A stretch of 36,844 bases of DNA from Micrococcaceae bacterium. Lineage in GTDB: Bacteria > Actinomycetota > Actinomycetes > Actinomycetales > Micrococcaceae. Positions 15,015 through 24,011 of this stretch are shown here, in pieces. Within the stretch, counting starts at the first letter, position 1; every line of letters starts with the position of its first letter. Made by a program: the position numbers and the translations under genes. The notes beneath the pieces were generated by a model. It did no database searches. It saw only the letters and a program-made list of their open reading frames with translations, and had not been told where the DNA came from. The DNA is taken from NCBI GenBank assembly GCA_030452125.1, contig JAKDMV010000018.1:1-36844 (forward strand). The letters are read 5' to 3'.

Positions 15015-15077
15015 GTGACCCGGACCGGTTTCCCGGTCCCGGCTCGATCGACGAATCGACCGTTACAGTGACTTGCG

Positions 15078-15151
15078 AGCGGACAACGAGATTCGAACTC
15101 GCGACCTCCACCTTGGCAAGGTGGCGCTCTAGCCAACTGAGCTATGTCCGC
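15078..15151 (-). tRNA. tRNA-Gly (anticodon GCC), second copy
   Basis: Identical to the 14733-14809 copy through the D and anticodon arms and differing only at a few positions in the T-loop and T-stem. CCA is not encoded. It is first in the cluster, closest to the promoter. Confidence 0.95.
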
Positions 15152-15179
15152 ATGTCGGAGAACTGCTCCGTTTCGGTTG

Positions 15180-15209
15180 CTTTTAGCTTTCCGAACCGGT
15201 GCGTTCCAA
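15180..15209 (-). promoter_or_regulatory. Candidate promoter of the tRNA cluster
   Basis: On the minus strand TTGGAA (15204-15209) and TAAAAG (15180-15185) are spaced by 18 nt, starting transcription about 20 nt before the first tRNA-Gly. The rest of the 15152-15356 gap contains an 8-bp inverted repeat around CCCCGA/TCGGGG (15235-15257) of unknown meaning and no gene. Confidence 0.4.
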
Positions 15210-15356
15210 CGAGTAAAAACTCTATACGACGATTCCCCGAAGTTCCAAATCGGGGATGTCATGGGAGCGTCGGAGGGCGGAATCAGGGGGACGAACGGCG
15301 CCTGGATCGCCGGTGCGGCACCCGATGCGTCGGACCGGCATGCCAGAATCGTGGGC

Positions 15357-16202
15357 ATGACTTCACCTGCCCTGGCCCACCAGACCACGTACGGCCGCAT
15401 GTACTCCCGCAAGATCAACGGCCTGCCCGAGGTCCCCTCCATCACCACGGTGATCGGCCAGGCGTCCATGTCCCTGGACGGCTGGATCGGGCACATGGCC
15501 GCCACGGCGGTCACCCAGGACGACCGGCTCGGCGCAGCGGTCGGCAACAAGGCCAAGCTGCGCACCGTGGCGCGGGACGCCTCCAACGCCGCGGAAACCT
15601 ACCGCAACGAGGCCGCGGCCCGCGGGGACCGCGTCCACAACTACTGCGAACAGGTGGCGCTGCGGGCCTTGGGACGTCCGCATTCCGCCGCCGAGGCACG
15701 GGAGGTCCTCCTGGAAAAGGACGAAGGCGGATTCGCCTCGCGCTTCGATGACTGGTGGGACGAATACCGGGTGGAACCGATCGCTGCCGAGGTCACCGTC
15801 TGGAACCACACGGTGGGCTATGCGGGAACCCTGGACCTGGTCGCCCGGATCGGTGGACGGCTATGCCTGATCGACTACAAGACCAAGGGCACCGATCGGG
15901 ACGGGCGGGTCAAGGCATTGGATCCCAAGGTCGTCATGCAGTTGGCCGCCGGCTACAAGGCCGAGGAGGTCGTGGTCGACGCCGAGGCCGGAACCTGGGA
16001 GCCCTGGCCCTACGGCGAGGATCCGATGCTGCTCGGGGTGGCCGTGGGGCAGACCGAAGTGCGCACCCTGATGGCCCCGCCCGAGGTTCTGCCGGCCTAT
16101 TGGAGCAGGTTCTTCGCCTTGCGCCGGGTCTGGGAATCGGGGGTGAAGGTCTCCGAGGCCGGGACCGCGCTGCGGGCCGTGGGACCGCCCCCGGCCCAGT
16201 AG
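15357..16202 (+). CDS. PD-(D/E)XK nuclease family protein (RecB/Cas4-like fold)
   Basis: Stand-alone nuclease-like protein of 281 residues. The RecB-like motifs are in order: H94 in RGDRVHNY, E145 in AAEVTVWN, D160 in YAGTLDLVAR, and D173-Y-K175 in LIDYKTKG, followed by a Q in VMQLAAGYKAE. These are the metal-binding and catalytic residues of the fold. The cellular role is unknown. There is no helicase or CRISPR gene beside it. The ATG at 15357 has CAGAAT 7 nt upstream, a possible leaderless -10; the frame is open to 15144 across tRNA flanking sequence and so is not coding there. Its TAG stop starts a TAGACT hexamer before def. Confidence 0.85.
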   Translation: MTSPALAHQTTYGRMYSRKINGLPEVPSITTVIGQASMSLDGWIGHMAATAVTQDDRLGAAVGNKAKLRTVARDASNAAETYRNEAAARGDRVHNYCEQVALRALGRPHSAAEAREVLLEKDEGGFASRFDDWWDEYRVEPIAAEVTVWNHTVGYAGTLDLVARIGGRLCLIDYKTKGTDRDGRVKALDPKVVMQLAAGYKAEEVVVDAEAGTWEPWPYGEDPMLLGVAVGQTEVRTLMAPPEVLPAYWSRFFALRRVWESGVKVSEAGTALRAVGPPPAQ

Positions 16203-16205
16203 ACT
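16200..16205 (+). promoter_or_regulatory. Candidate -10 hexamer TAGACT upstream of def, overlapping the nuclease stop codon
   Basis: TAGACT starts with the stop codon of the nuclease gene and would give a def leader of about 85 nt. The -35 is weak. Confidence 0.3.
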
Positions 16206-16296
16206 GGTTCCTGCGTACCGGTGCTGCCGCCAGCAGGGCCACCGGACGACTTTCCACAGCACATTGCCGGGTATACGGCGTCAGGAGCATACAGTC

Positions 16297-16869
16297 ATGA
16301 CGATTCTGGAAATCCGCATCGTGGGGGACCCCGTGTTGCGGACCCCCGCGGAGGACGTGTCCAGGTTCGGGCCCGAACTGGCCCGCCTGGTCCAGGACAT
16401 GACCGAAACGATGGACGCCGTCTCCGGCGTCGGACTGGCCGCGCCCCAGGTCGGCGTCGGTCTGCGCGTCTTCACCTACCGGGTCGGGGACCAATACGGC
16501 CACGTGGTCAACCCGGTCCTGGAAGTCGGGGGAGCCGACGAGGACGAAGCCCTCGAAGGCTGCCTGTCGGTCCCCGGTCTGGGATACCGCCTGCCCCGGC
16601 CCGGCTGGGCCCGCGTGAGTGGGGCCGATATGACCGGGGCACCGCTGGTCATCGAGGCGGAGGGCGTCCTCGCCCGCTGCCTGCAACACGAAACCGATCA
16701 CCTCGACGGCCGCCTCTACATCGACCGCCTGCGTGGAGCCGATAAGAAGGAGGCCCTGAGGCGCATCCGGGACTCCGGCTACGACGACGTCGCCTCGGAA
16801 ATCCGCGGCAGCCGGGCCACTGCGGTGGGATCGAGCTTCGGCGGCGGGACCTTCGGGGCAGCTCGATGA
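16297..16869 (+). CDS. def: Peptide deformylase
   Basis: Metalloenzyme of 190 residues that removes the N-formyl group from nascent proteins at the ribosome. All three motifs are present: GVGLAAPQVG (44-53), EGCLSVPG with C89, and HETDH (H131, E132, H135). C89, H131 and H135 bind the metal. It carries a C-terminal extension of about 40 residues rich in G, S and R. The ATG at 16297 has AGGAG 9 nt upstream. The stop overlaps the fmt start (ATGA), so formylation and deformylation are translationally coupled. Confidence 0.96.
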   Translation: MTILEIRIVGDPVLRTPAEDVSRFGPELARLVQDMTETMDAVSGVGLAAPQVGVGLRVFTYRVGDQYGHVVNPVLEVGGADEDEALEGCLSVPGLGYRLPRPGWARVSGADMTGAPLVIEAEGVLARCLQHETDHLDGRLYIDRLRGADKKEALRRIRDSGYDDVASEIRGSRATAVGSSFGGGTFGAAR

Positions 16870-17813
16870 GGGTCTTGTTCGCCGGAACGCCGCAGGTTGC
16901 CGTGCCGTGCCTGGACCAGCTCATCTCCGACGGCCTGGAAGTAGTGGCCGTGCTGACCCGCGAAGACGCCCCGCTCGGACGCAAACGCGTCCTCACGCCC
17001 TCGCCCGTCGCCGCTCGTGCGGCCGAACTGGGGCTGCCGGTCATCAAGGCCAACAGGATCGACGAGGACGTCATCTCGGCCATTGCCCGGACCGAAGCCG
17101 AGATCGCCGCCATCGTCGCCTACGGGGGACTGGTGCCACCGCGGGCATTGGAGGTGCCCCGGCATGGCTGGGTCAACCTGCACTTTTCGCTGCTGCCGGC
17201 CTGGCGCGGCGCCGCCCCGGTCCAGCACGCGATCATCCATGGCGACGATGTCACCGGGGCGGTGACCTTCCGCCTCGAGGAAGGCCTGGATACCGGCCCG
17301 GTGTACGGGATGCTGACCGAGGACATCGCCCCGGAGGATACCGCGGGGGCCATGCTGGACAGGCTCTCCCACAGCGGATCCGTCCTGCTCTCGCAGACCC
17401 TGCATGGGATCGACGCCGGCCGCTTGTCGCCGGTACCCCAAAGCGGGCCGGTGACGCTGGCCCCCAAGCTGGGCCTCGAGGACGCGCATGTCCACTGGGC
17501 GGAACCGGCGCTGGCGATCCGGCGGCGCATCAACGGCACGACCCCCGAACCCGGTCCCTGGACGTTGTTGGACGGCAAGCGGTTCAAACTCGGTGCCGTC
17601 GGCCTCGAGCCCTCGGTGACGGATCTGGAGCCGGCCGTGCTCCGTGTCCTGCCCGGCCGGACGCCCCGAGTCCTGGTCGGAACCGGTTCACATGCCCTGG
17701 AACTGCACCAGGTCCAACCGGCGGGCAAGAAGATGATGAAGGCCTCCGACTGGGCCCGCGGCCTGGATATCGACGACGAAGGCGCAACAGGGAAGCAGGT
17801 CTCCTTTTCATGA
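16866..17813 (+). CDS. fmt: Methionyl-tRNA formyltransferase
   Basis: Enzyme of 315 residues that formylates initiator Met-tRNA using 10-formyl-tetrahydrofolate. The N-terminal Rossmann domain holds the catalytic set N104, H106 (VNLHFSLLPAWRGAAP) and D142 (EGLDTGPV). The C-terminal tRNA-binding domain starts near residue 205. Length is normal for the family. The start is the ATG overlapping the def stop; its own stop overlaps the rsmB start by ATGA. Part of def-fmt-rsmB. Confidence 0.96.
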   Translation: MRVLFAGTPQVAVPCLDQLISDGLEVVAVLTREDAPLGRKRVLTPSPVAARAAELGLPVIKANRIDEDVISAIARTEAEIAAIVAYGGLVPPRALEVPRHGWVNLHFSLLPAWRGAAPVQHAIIHGDDVTGAVTFRLEEGLDTGPVYGMLTEDIAPEDTAGAMLDRLSHSGSVLLSQTLHGIDAGRLSPVPQSGPVTLAPKLGLEDAHVHWAEPALAIRRRINGTTPEPGPWTLLDGKRFKLGAVGLEPSVTDLEPAVLRVLPGRTPRVLVGTGSHALELHQVQPAGKKMMKASDWARGLDIDDEGATGKQVSFS

Positions 17814-19336
17814 GCAAGGACCCACGCGGTGAACGCCGCAACGACGCCGGACGCCAACGCAACCGGGGCGGTTCGGGCCACCGGAACTTCAGTGCTTCGG
17901 CACCCTCCCAACGCCGGCGCATCGCCGACCCCGCCCGACTGGTCGCCTACGAGGTCCTGCGGGCCGTCGCCGAGCAGGACGCCTACGCCAACCTGGTCCT
18001 GCCCGGCCGCCTGCGCGAACACGGGCTCAGCGGACGGGACGCCGGATTCGCCACCGAACTGGCCTACGGCGCCCTCCGGGGTCGCGGATTCTACGACGCC
18101 GTCCTCTCCCGTTGCGTGGACCGTCCGCTGGAAAAACTGGATCCGGCGATCCTTGACGCGCTCCGGCTGGGCGCCCACCAGCTGCTGGCCATGCGCGTTC
18201 CCCACCACGCGGCACTGGATGAAACCGTCGGCCTGGCCCGGGCGGTCATCGGCGCCGGTCCTTCCGGGCTGGTGAACGCCGTCCTGCGCAAGGTCGCACG
18301 GAACGACGCCGACGCCTGGAAGACGCTGCTGTTGGACGGTGTCCAAGACGAGATCTCGAGGCTGGCCCTGGAATACAGCCACCCGGAATGGGTGGTCAGG
18401 GCCCTGCGCCAGGGCCTGGTCGCCCACGGCCGGGATGCGGCCGAAATCACCGACCTGCTTGCCGCGGACAACCTGGCCCCGGTGGTCAACCTGGTGGCCC
18501 TGCCGGGAGTCGGATCCCTCGATGAAGCCTTCGACCACGGCGCGACCCCGGGACGACTGGCCCCCGATTCGGCCTACTACAGCGGGGGAGACCTCTCCAA
18601 GCTCTCCTCCATCCACCGCGGAACCACCCGGGTCCAGGATGCCGGCTCGCAATTGCTGGCCCGCGCCCTGGCCTCCGTGGAGATCGAGGGACGCGACACC
18701 GACTGGCTGGACCTCTGCGCCGGCCCGGGCGGCAAGGCCGCCCTGCTGGCCGGTCTGGCCGCGCAGCAAGGCGCCGAACTGACCGCCAACGAACCGGCCG
18801 AACACCGTGCCGATCTGGTCCGCAAGGCCCTGCGGCCGGTGGATCGACAGGCCTGGAACGTCGTGGTCGGTGATGGGCGACGCTATCTGGGGATCCCGGC
18901 CGATCAGCGCTTCGACCGGATCATCGTCGATGCCCCGTGCAGCGGGCTGGGCGCATTGCGGCGCCGGCCCGAAGCCCGATGGCGCAAGACCCCGGCGGAC
19001 GTGGCCGAACTGACCACCTTGCAGGATGAATTGATCGATGCGGCGCTGAAGGCCCTGCGGCCCGGCGGCGTCCTGGCCTACGCCACCTGCTCACCCCACC
19101 CGGCCGAATCGTTGGCCGTGCTGGAGGACGCCCTGCGCCGGACCCCGACAGCCCGGCTCCTCGATACCGCCGCCGCCGTCAATGCCGTCTCGCTCGAAGG
19201 CGGCATCTCCGGTACTGACCATGCGTCGGGAGGGAACACCGTCCAGCTGTGGCCGCATCTGCACTCCACCGACGCCATGTTCCTGGCCCTGATCACCCTC
19301 GACGCCGATGTCGAGCCGACCGAACAGCCCGAGTAG
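17810..19336 (+). CDS. rsmB: 16S rRNA (cytosine-C5) methyltransferase RsmB
   Basis: Protein of 508 residues that methylates a cytosine of 16S rRNA (C967 in E. coli numbering). It has a basic N-terminal tail (to about 35), an NusB-like RNA-binding domain (about 40-180) and a SAM-dependent methyltransferase domain. The SAM motif is DLCAGPGGKAALL from D301. The two cysteines are C377 (DAPCSGLG) and the nucleophile C427 (ATCSPH). The ATG at 17810 overlaps the fmt stop. rpe follows after 15 nt. Confidence 0.95.
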   Translation: MSKDPRGERRNDAGRQRNRGGSGHRNFSASAPSQRRRIADPARLVAYEVLRAVAEQDAYANLVLPGRLREHGLSGRDAGFATELAYGALRGRGFYDAVLSRCVDRPLEKLDPAILDALRLGAHQLLAMRVPHHAALDETVGLARAVIGAGPSGLVNAVLRKVARNDADAWKTLLLDGVQDEISRLALEYSHPEWVVRALRQGLVAHGRDAAEITDLLAADNLAPVVNLVALPGVGSLDEAFDHGATPGRLAPDSAYYSGGDLSKLSSIHRGTTRVQDAGSQLLARALASVEIEGRDTDWLDLCAGPGGKAALLAGLAAQQGAELTANEPAEHRADLVRKALRPVDRQAWNVVVGDGRRYLGIPADQRFDRIIVDAPCSGLGALRRRPEARWRKTPADVAELTTLQDELIDAALKALRPGGVLAYATCSPHPAESLAVLEDALRRTPTARLLDTAAAVNAVSLEGGISGTDHASGGNTVQLWPHLHSTDAMFLALITLDADVEPTEQPE

Positions 19337-19351
19337 ACGAAAGGTAGACCC

Positions 19352-20023
19352 ATGTCCCCCTGCCGGATCCACCCCAGCATCCTCTCCGCCGACTTCGCCA
19401 ACCTCGAGGCCGAGCTGCACCGCATCGGGACCGCCGATGCCGTGCACGTCGATGTCATGGACAACCACTTCGTCCCGAACCTGACCCTGGGCCTGCCCGT
19501 GGTCAAACGCATCGCCGACGTCAGCACGCTCCCGGTGGACGTGCACCTGATGATCGAAGACGCCGACCGGTGGGCCCCGGACTACGCCGACCTCGGGGTC
19601 GACTCCGTGACCTTCCATGCCGAAGCCTCGGCGGCCCCGGTCCGGCTGGCCCGCGAACTTCGGGCGCGTGGATCCAAGGCGGCCATGGCCCTGCGCCCTG
19701 CCACTGCCGTTGAACCGTATCTGGACATGCTCGAGGAACTGGACATGTTGCTGCTGATGACCGTCGAACCCGGTTTCGGCGGCCAGTCCTTCCTGGACCT
19801 CATCCTGCCCAAGATCCGTAGGACCCGGGCCGCCATCGAGGGCTCCGGATTGCCGCTGGTGCTGCAGGTCGATGGGGGAATCACCCGCGAAACCATCCTG
19901 CGTGCCGCGGAGGCGGGAGCAGATGTCTTCGTGGCCGGTTCCAGCGTCTACGGCACCGAGGATCCCGCCGCGGCCGTCGACGCATTACGACATGTCGTCG
20001 AACACACCGAGTCGGGGCTATAG
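19352..20023 (+). CDS. rpe: Ribulose-phosphate 3-epimerase
   Basis: TIM-barrel metalloenzyme of 223 residues that interconverts D-ribulose 5-phosphate and D-xylulose 5-phosphate in the pentose phosphate pathway. Conserved sites are [11 protein letters not shown] (8-18), [12 protein letters not shown] with H32, D34 and D37, VDVHLMI with H65, and VDGGI near 177. Ribulose 5-phosphate is also the substrate of RibB encoded downstream. The ATG at 19352 follows an AAGG box. Its TAG stop lies inside a TATAGT hexamer that may be the promoter of the riboswitch. Confidence 0.96.
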   Translation: MSPCRIHPSILSADFANLEAELHRIGTADAVHVDVMDNHFVPNLTLGLPVVKRIADVSTLPVDVHLMIEDADRWAPDYADLGVDSVTFHAEASAAPVRLARELRARGSKAAMALRPATAVEPYLDMLEELDMLLLMTVEPGFGGQSFLDLILPKIRRTRAAIEGSGLPLVLQVDGGITRETILRAAEAGADVFVAGSSVYGTEDPAAAVDALRHVVEHTESGL

Positions 20024-20024
20024 T
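20019..20024 (+). promoter_or_regulatory. Candidate -10 TATAGT for the riboflavin operon
   Basis: TATAGT, close to the consensus, overlaps the rpe stop codon and would start transcription around 20031-20033, some 15 nt before the FMN aptamer. The -35 region is inside rpe and weak. Confidence 0.45.
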
Positions 20025-20045
20025 TTAGGGACATAAGTAAACAAC

Positions 20046-20174
20046 ACGTGCTCCGGGGTCGGTGTAAGTCCGAACCGGCGGTTATAGTCCGCGACCCGAG
20101 GTGCCTCACGGCGCCGAGGTTGAACTGGTGGAATTCCAGTACCGACAGTTAAAGTCTGGATGGGAGAAGCACGT
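20046..20174 (+). promoter_or_regulatory. FMN riboswitch (RFN element)
   Basis: The conserved RFN segments are present in order: P1 arm ACGTGCT, GGTGTAAGTCCGAACCGGCGG, TTATAGTCCGCGACCC, an optional stem, GGTTGAACTGGTG, CCGACAGTTAAAGTCTGGATGGGAGAAG, and the closing P1 arm AGCACGT. It binds FMN and turns off the operon. In the following 96 nt a GAGCC/GGCTC hairpin (20246-20260) sits just before the ribosome site. CCTCA (20226-20230) can pair with TGAGG (20262-20266) within the SD, suggesting translational control. No poly-T terminator is seen there. Confidence 0.95.
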
Positions 20175-20273
20175 ACAGGGCTGGTCTGGTGACCGGTGGC
20201 GTCCTCGACGCCCCGTCCGCCGATGCCTCAACTGTCGTTCCCCCGGAGCCGCCGCGGCTCATGAGGAGGAATG

Positions 20274-20978
20274 ATGGAATCCCTGCGGTGGCTCATTGAT
20301 ATCTTCAACGCCAATATTCCGGTCGGCAACAGCTCGCTTCTGGTGCGGGAAGTCGTCGGCAACATCTTCGGTCTGGCCAGCGCCGTCGGCGGCATGCGCC
20401 GCAAGGTCTGGGCCTGGCCGGTCGGCATCGTCGGCAACCTGCTGCTGTTGACCGTCTTCGTCGGCAGCATCTTCGACACCGGCCACGCGGCCAACCTCCT
20501 GGGCCAGGCGGGTCGGCAGATCATGTTCATCGCCGTCTCGGTCTACGGCTACCGCCGCTGGAAACAAGCCAGCGGTGATGGAACGGGCACCGCGGTCACC
20601 CCCCGGTGGGCCACCGGCCGCGAGCGCTGGGCGCTCGGCGGGATCATGATCGTGGGAACGGTCGCGCTGACCCCGCTCTTCCGCATCCTCGGCTCCTACG
20701 AACCCGTCTGGGCCGATGCCTGGACCTTCGTCGGTTCGCTCCTGGCGACCTGGGGGATGGCCAAGGGATGGGTCGAGTTCTGGCTGCTCTGGGTCGTCGT
20801 CGACGTCGTCGGGGTGCCGCTGCTCTTCAGCGCCGGCTACTATGCCAGCGCCTTCATGTACCTCTTCTACGGCGGCTTCACCCTCGCGGGGTTCTTCGTC
20901 TGGTGGAGGGCCCGGAACCGGGAACAGGCCCTGGTCCAGACCGCCATGCCCGATCCGATCACGCGGACCTCAGCATGA
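20274..20978 (+). CDS. ribM: PnuC-family transporter, probable riboflavin importer RibM (PnuX)
   Basis: Membrane protein of 234-235 residues with about seven or eight helices and the PnuC-family features FGLASAVGGMRRKVWAWPVGIVGNLLLL and WVVVDVVGVPLL. Classical PnuC imports nicotinamide riboside. Homologues under FMN riboswitch control in actinobacteria (RibM/PnuX) import riboflavin, and that context applies here. AGGAGG is 4 nt from the ATG at 20274; a tandem ATG at 20271 is too close to the SD. It is first in the operon, with an ATGA overlap to ribD. Confidence 0.88.
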   Translation: MESLRWLIDIFNANIPVGNSSLLVREVVGNIFGLASAVGGMRRKVWAWPVGIVGNLLLLTVFVGSIFDTGHAANLLGQAGRQIMFIAVSVYGYRRWKQASGDGTGTAVTPRWATGRERWALGGIMIVGTVALTPLFRILGSYEPVWADAWTFVGSLLATWGMAKGWVEFWLLWVVVDVVGVPLLFSAGYYASAFMYLFYGGFTLAGFFVWWRARNREQALVQTAMPDPITRTSA

Positions 20979-22072
20979 GCGGGCAGACGGTGGGCCCCCC
21001 GACCAGCCGGGCCGAACAGGAGGGGATGGAACTGGCCCTGGAACTGGCCTGCCGCGGCATCCGCGGGGCCAACCCACTGGTCGGTGCGGTCATCCTGGAT
21101 GAAACCGGGCGCCCCGTCGCCAGCGGCTGGCACCGCGGGGCGGGCACCGCCCACGCCGAAGCCGCGGCCCTGGACGAGCTGGGTCCGGTCACCTCCGAAC
21201 AAGCCTCCCGGTTGACGATGCTGGCCACGCTGGAACCGTGCTCCCACCGGGGCCGGACCGGATCCTGCGCCGAGGCCATTGCCGCCACCGGAATCGGCCG
21301 GGTCGTCCATGCGGCCACGGATGGCACCGCACGGGCCGGTGGCGGGGCGGAAATCCTTTCGGACGCCGGGGTCGACGTCGTGTCGGGGCTATTGGGAGCC
21401 GAGGCCCGCTTGCTGAACCACCGGTGGATTGGCGCCCGGGCCGCCGACCGGCCCTTCACGAGCCTGCATCTGGCGCAGAGCCTGGATGGCCGGATCGCCG
21501 CCGCCGACGGAACCAGCCAGTGGATCACCGGTGCCGGTTCCCGCGAGCACTCCCATCTGATCCGGGCCCGTAGCGAAGCCATCATCGCCGGAACGGGAAC
21601 GATCTTCGCCGACGATCCCCGACTCACCGCCCGGACCCCCGCAGGGACCGCAGCACCACGCCAACCGCTACGTGTCGTCATGGGCCACCGCGAACTGCCC
21701 GGCGGGGCAGCGGTGGCCGCCGATGACCACCACGTCCAGCTCCGCACCCACGATCCGGCGGCGGTGCTGGCGGCCCTATCCGCACGGGGCATCGACCACG
21801 CCATGATCGAGGGCGGTGCCTCGATCGCCACGGCGTTCCTGGCCGCCGATCTCGTGGATGAGATCTGGCTGTACCAGGCCCCGATCTTCCTGGGAGCAGG
21901 ACGCCATGCCGTGGGTGATCTGGGGATCGGCACGCTGGCGGAGGCCGGACACTTCCGATTCGACGACGCCGGTGGGCCGGCCCACCAACTGCTGGGCTCC
22001 GACGTCGTCCTGCATCTTGAACCACAACCAGGGCCCGCAGACCGGGCCTCCGAGCACGAAGGGACCCGCTAA
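20975..22072 (+). CDS. ribD: Bifunctional pyrimidine deaminase/reductase RibD
   Basis: Enzyme of 365 residues catalysing deamination and then side-chain reduction of the pyrimidine intermediate of riboflavin synthesis. The N-terminal deaminase (to about 150) has the zinc site H60-A-E62 (GTAHAEAAAL) and C89-x8-C98 (LEPCSHRGRTGSC). The C-terminal reductase begins near RPFTSLHLAQSLDGRIAAADGTSQWITG. Its ATG overlaps the transporter stop and its TAA overlaps the ribE ATG. Confidence 0.96.
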   Translation: MSGQTVGPPTSRAEQEGMELALELACRGIRGANPLVGAVILDETGRPVASGWHRGAGTAHAEAAALDELGPVTSEQASRLTMLATLEPCSHRGRTGSCAEAIAATGIGRVVHAATDGTARAGGGAEILSDAGVDVVSGLLGAEARLLNHRWIGARAADRPFTSLHLAQSLDGRIAAADGTSQWITGAGSREHSHLIRARSEAIIAGTGTIFADDPRLTARTPAGTAAPRQPLRVVMGHRELPGGAAVAADDHHVQLRTHDPAAVLAALSARGIDHAMIEGGASIATAFLAADLVDEIWLYQAPIFLGAGRHAVGDLGIGTLAEAGHFRFDDAGGPAHQLLGSDVVLHLEPQPGPADRASEHEGTR

Positions 22073-22698
22073 TGTTCACGGGCATCATCACCGGATTAGG
22101 GAATGTCGAAGAGATTTCCGCGGTTCCGGGACAGGACGCAGCGATCCTGCGCATCAACGCCCCGGGGCATGCCTCGGATCTGGGCCTCGGCGGATCCCTG
22201 GCCGTCAACGGCGTGTGCCTGACGGCCACGGCCATCACCGGCGATGCCGTGGACCTGGATGTCATGGGCGAATCCCTTCGACTGACCACCACCGGCACGC
22301 TGGCGGTGGGGGAGCAGGTCAACCTCGAACGCTGCGTGCCCGCTGGCGGGCGCCTGGACGGTCACGTCGTCCAAGGCCATGTCGACGGCACCGGAACCGT
22401 CCTGGAACGCGAGGACGAAGGCAATTGGGTGCGCCTGCGATTCGGGTTGGACCGCGAACTGGCCCGCTATGTGGCCCGCAAGGGCTCGATCGCCGTGGAC
22501 GGGGTCTCGTTGACGGTCACCACCGTCTCCGAGGCCGCGGAGGCCGAACAATATTTCGAGGTCGGGGTCATCCCGACCACGCTGAGGGAAACCGTCCTGG
22601 GGCAGCGCCAGCCCGGGGACACCGTGAATCTGGAGGTCGACGTGATGGCCAAATATGCCGAGCGGCTTGCCGCATTCTCCGAAGGAGCCCGGCGATGA
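22072..22698 (+). CDS. ribE: Riboflavin synthase, alpha subunit
   Basis: Protein of 208 residues that dismutates two molecules of 6,7-dimethyl-8-ribityllumazine to riboflavin and the pyrimidine precursor. It shows the internal duplication of two barrel domains: MFTGIITGLGNVEEI, SLAVNGVCLTATAI and VNLERC in the first, and GHVVQGHVDGTGTV, SIAVDGVSLTV and VIPTTLRETVLG in the second. TAATG links it to ribD and ATGA to ribBA. Confidence 0.96.
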   Translation: MFTGIITGLGNVEEISAVPGQDAAILRINAPGHASDLGLGGSLAVNGVCLTATAITGDAVDLDVMGESLRLTTTGTLAVGEQVNLERCVPAGGRLDGHVVQGHVDGTGTVLEREDEGNWVRLRFGLDRELARYVARKGSIAVDGVSLTVTTVSEAAEAEQYFEVGVIPTTLRETVLGQRQPGDTVNLEVDVMAKYAERLAAFSEGARR

Positions 22699-24011
22699 GC
22701 CCCCGGGAGCAGGGCGAGTCCCTGCTGGACCCGGTGGACGCCGCCGTGGCGGCGATGGCTGCCGGACGCCCCGTCGTCGTGGTCGATGACGAGGACCGCG
22801 AAAACGAAGGCGACATCATCTTCGCCGCCGAATTCGCCACCCCCGAACTGCTGGGCTGGACCATCAGGTATTCCTCCGGCGTGCTCTGTGTCCCGCTGCC
22901 AGGGGACCGGGCCGACCAGTTGGGGTTGCCCCCGATGGTCGAGGACAACCAGGACGCCAAGGGCACCGCCTACACGGTCTCCTGCGATGCGGCGGCGGGA
23001 ATCACCACCGGCATCAGCGGGGCGGACCGGGCCCTGACCGCGCGCCTGCTCGCGGATCCGGCCAGCGACGGGACGGTGATCAACCGTCCGGGACACATGT
23101 TCCCCCTGCGGGCCGTCGACGGCGGTGTGCTGGTGAGGCGTGGACATACCGAAGCCAGCGTGGACCTGTGCCGTCTGGCGGGCGTGCAGCCGGTGGGAGT
23201 GATCGCTGAACTGATCCACGACGACGGGTCCATGATGCGTCTACCGGCCTTGCGGGTCTTCGCCGATGAATTCTCGATCCCGCTGATCAGCATCGAGGAC
23301 CTCGCGGCCCGGCTCGAAAGCCAGCAGGATGCCGCCCCTGAACCGTCCACCCCCTCCGCGGTGCTCGGGGGACCGGTGGTCGCCGTGCCCACGGAGCACG
23401 GGACCTTCGCCGCCCAGGCCTGGACCGAACGCCAGACCGGGTTGGAACACCTGACCCTGACGGCGCCCACCCCGCAGCATGCCAGCACCGAGATCCCGCT
23501 GGTGCGGTTGCACTCGGAATGCCTGACCGGAGACGTCTTCGGGTCCTATCGGTGTGATTGCGGGGAGCAGCTCAACGCCGCCCTGGCAGCCATTGCGGTG
23601 GACGGGGGAACCATCATCTACCTGCGCGGCCACGAGGGCCGGGGGATCGGGTTGGCCAATAAGATCCGCGCCTATTCGCTGCAGGACGGTGGCGCCGACA
23701 CGGTCCAGGCCAATGAACAGCTGGGACTTCCCATCGACGCCCGTCGGTACGACGCGGCTGCGGCGATCCTGCACAGCCTGGACCTGGACCGGATCAGACT
23801 GATCACGAACAATCCGTTGAAGGCCCAATGGCTGCGGGAATCGGGGGTCGACGTCGTGGAATTGATCCCCAGCACCATCGTCGCCCGCCCGGAGAACACC
23901 CGGTACCTGCAGACCAAACGCGAACGCATGTCCCACCGCATCCTGGCCGAGGCCTTCGCCTCGACGGATCCCTCGCAACCCAGCACACCCACCACGAAGG
24001 AGCACCACTGA
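22695..24011 (+). CDS. ribBA: Bifunctional DHBP synthase / GTP cyclohydrolase II
   Basis: Protein of 438 residues fusing two enzymes. The N-terminal RibB half makes 3,4-dihydroxy-2-butanone 4-phosphate from ribulose 5-phosphate; its acidic loop is [11 protein letters not shown] (31-41) and [11 protein letters not shown] follows. The C-terminal RibA half opens GTP; its zinc cysteines are C276, C287 and C289 in [21 protein letters not shown], with [10 protein letters not shown] after them. It provides both branches of the pathway. The start overlaps the ribE stop and the stop overlaps the ribH start (TGATG). Confidence 0.97.
   Translation: MSPREQGESLLDPVDAAVAAMAAGRPVVVVDDEDRENEGDIIFAAEFATPELLGWTIRYSSGVLCVPLPGDRADQLGLPPMVEDNQDAKGTAYTVSCDAAAGITTGISGADRALTARLLADPASDGTVINRPGHMFPLRAVDGGVLVRRGHTEASVDLCRLAGVQPVGVIAELIHDDGSMMRLPALRVFADEFSIPLISIEDLAARLESQQDAAPEPSTPSAVLGGPVVAVPTEHGTFAAQAWTERQTGLEHLTLTAPTPQHASTEIPLVRLHSECLTGDVFGSYRCDCGEQLNAALAAIAVDGGTIIYLRGHEGRGIGLANKIRAYSLQDGGADTVQANEQLGLPIDARRYDAAAAILHSLDLDRIRLITNNPLKAQWLRESGVDVVELIPSTIVARPENTRYLQTKRERMSHRILAEAFASTDPSQPSTPTTKEHH

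Noticed and set aside
17120-18805. Open frame of 561 codons on the minus strand across fmt and rsmB
   Set aside because: It is antisense to two well-supported core genes and shows no family motif; a GC-driven shadow.
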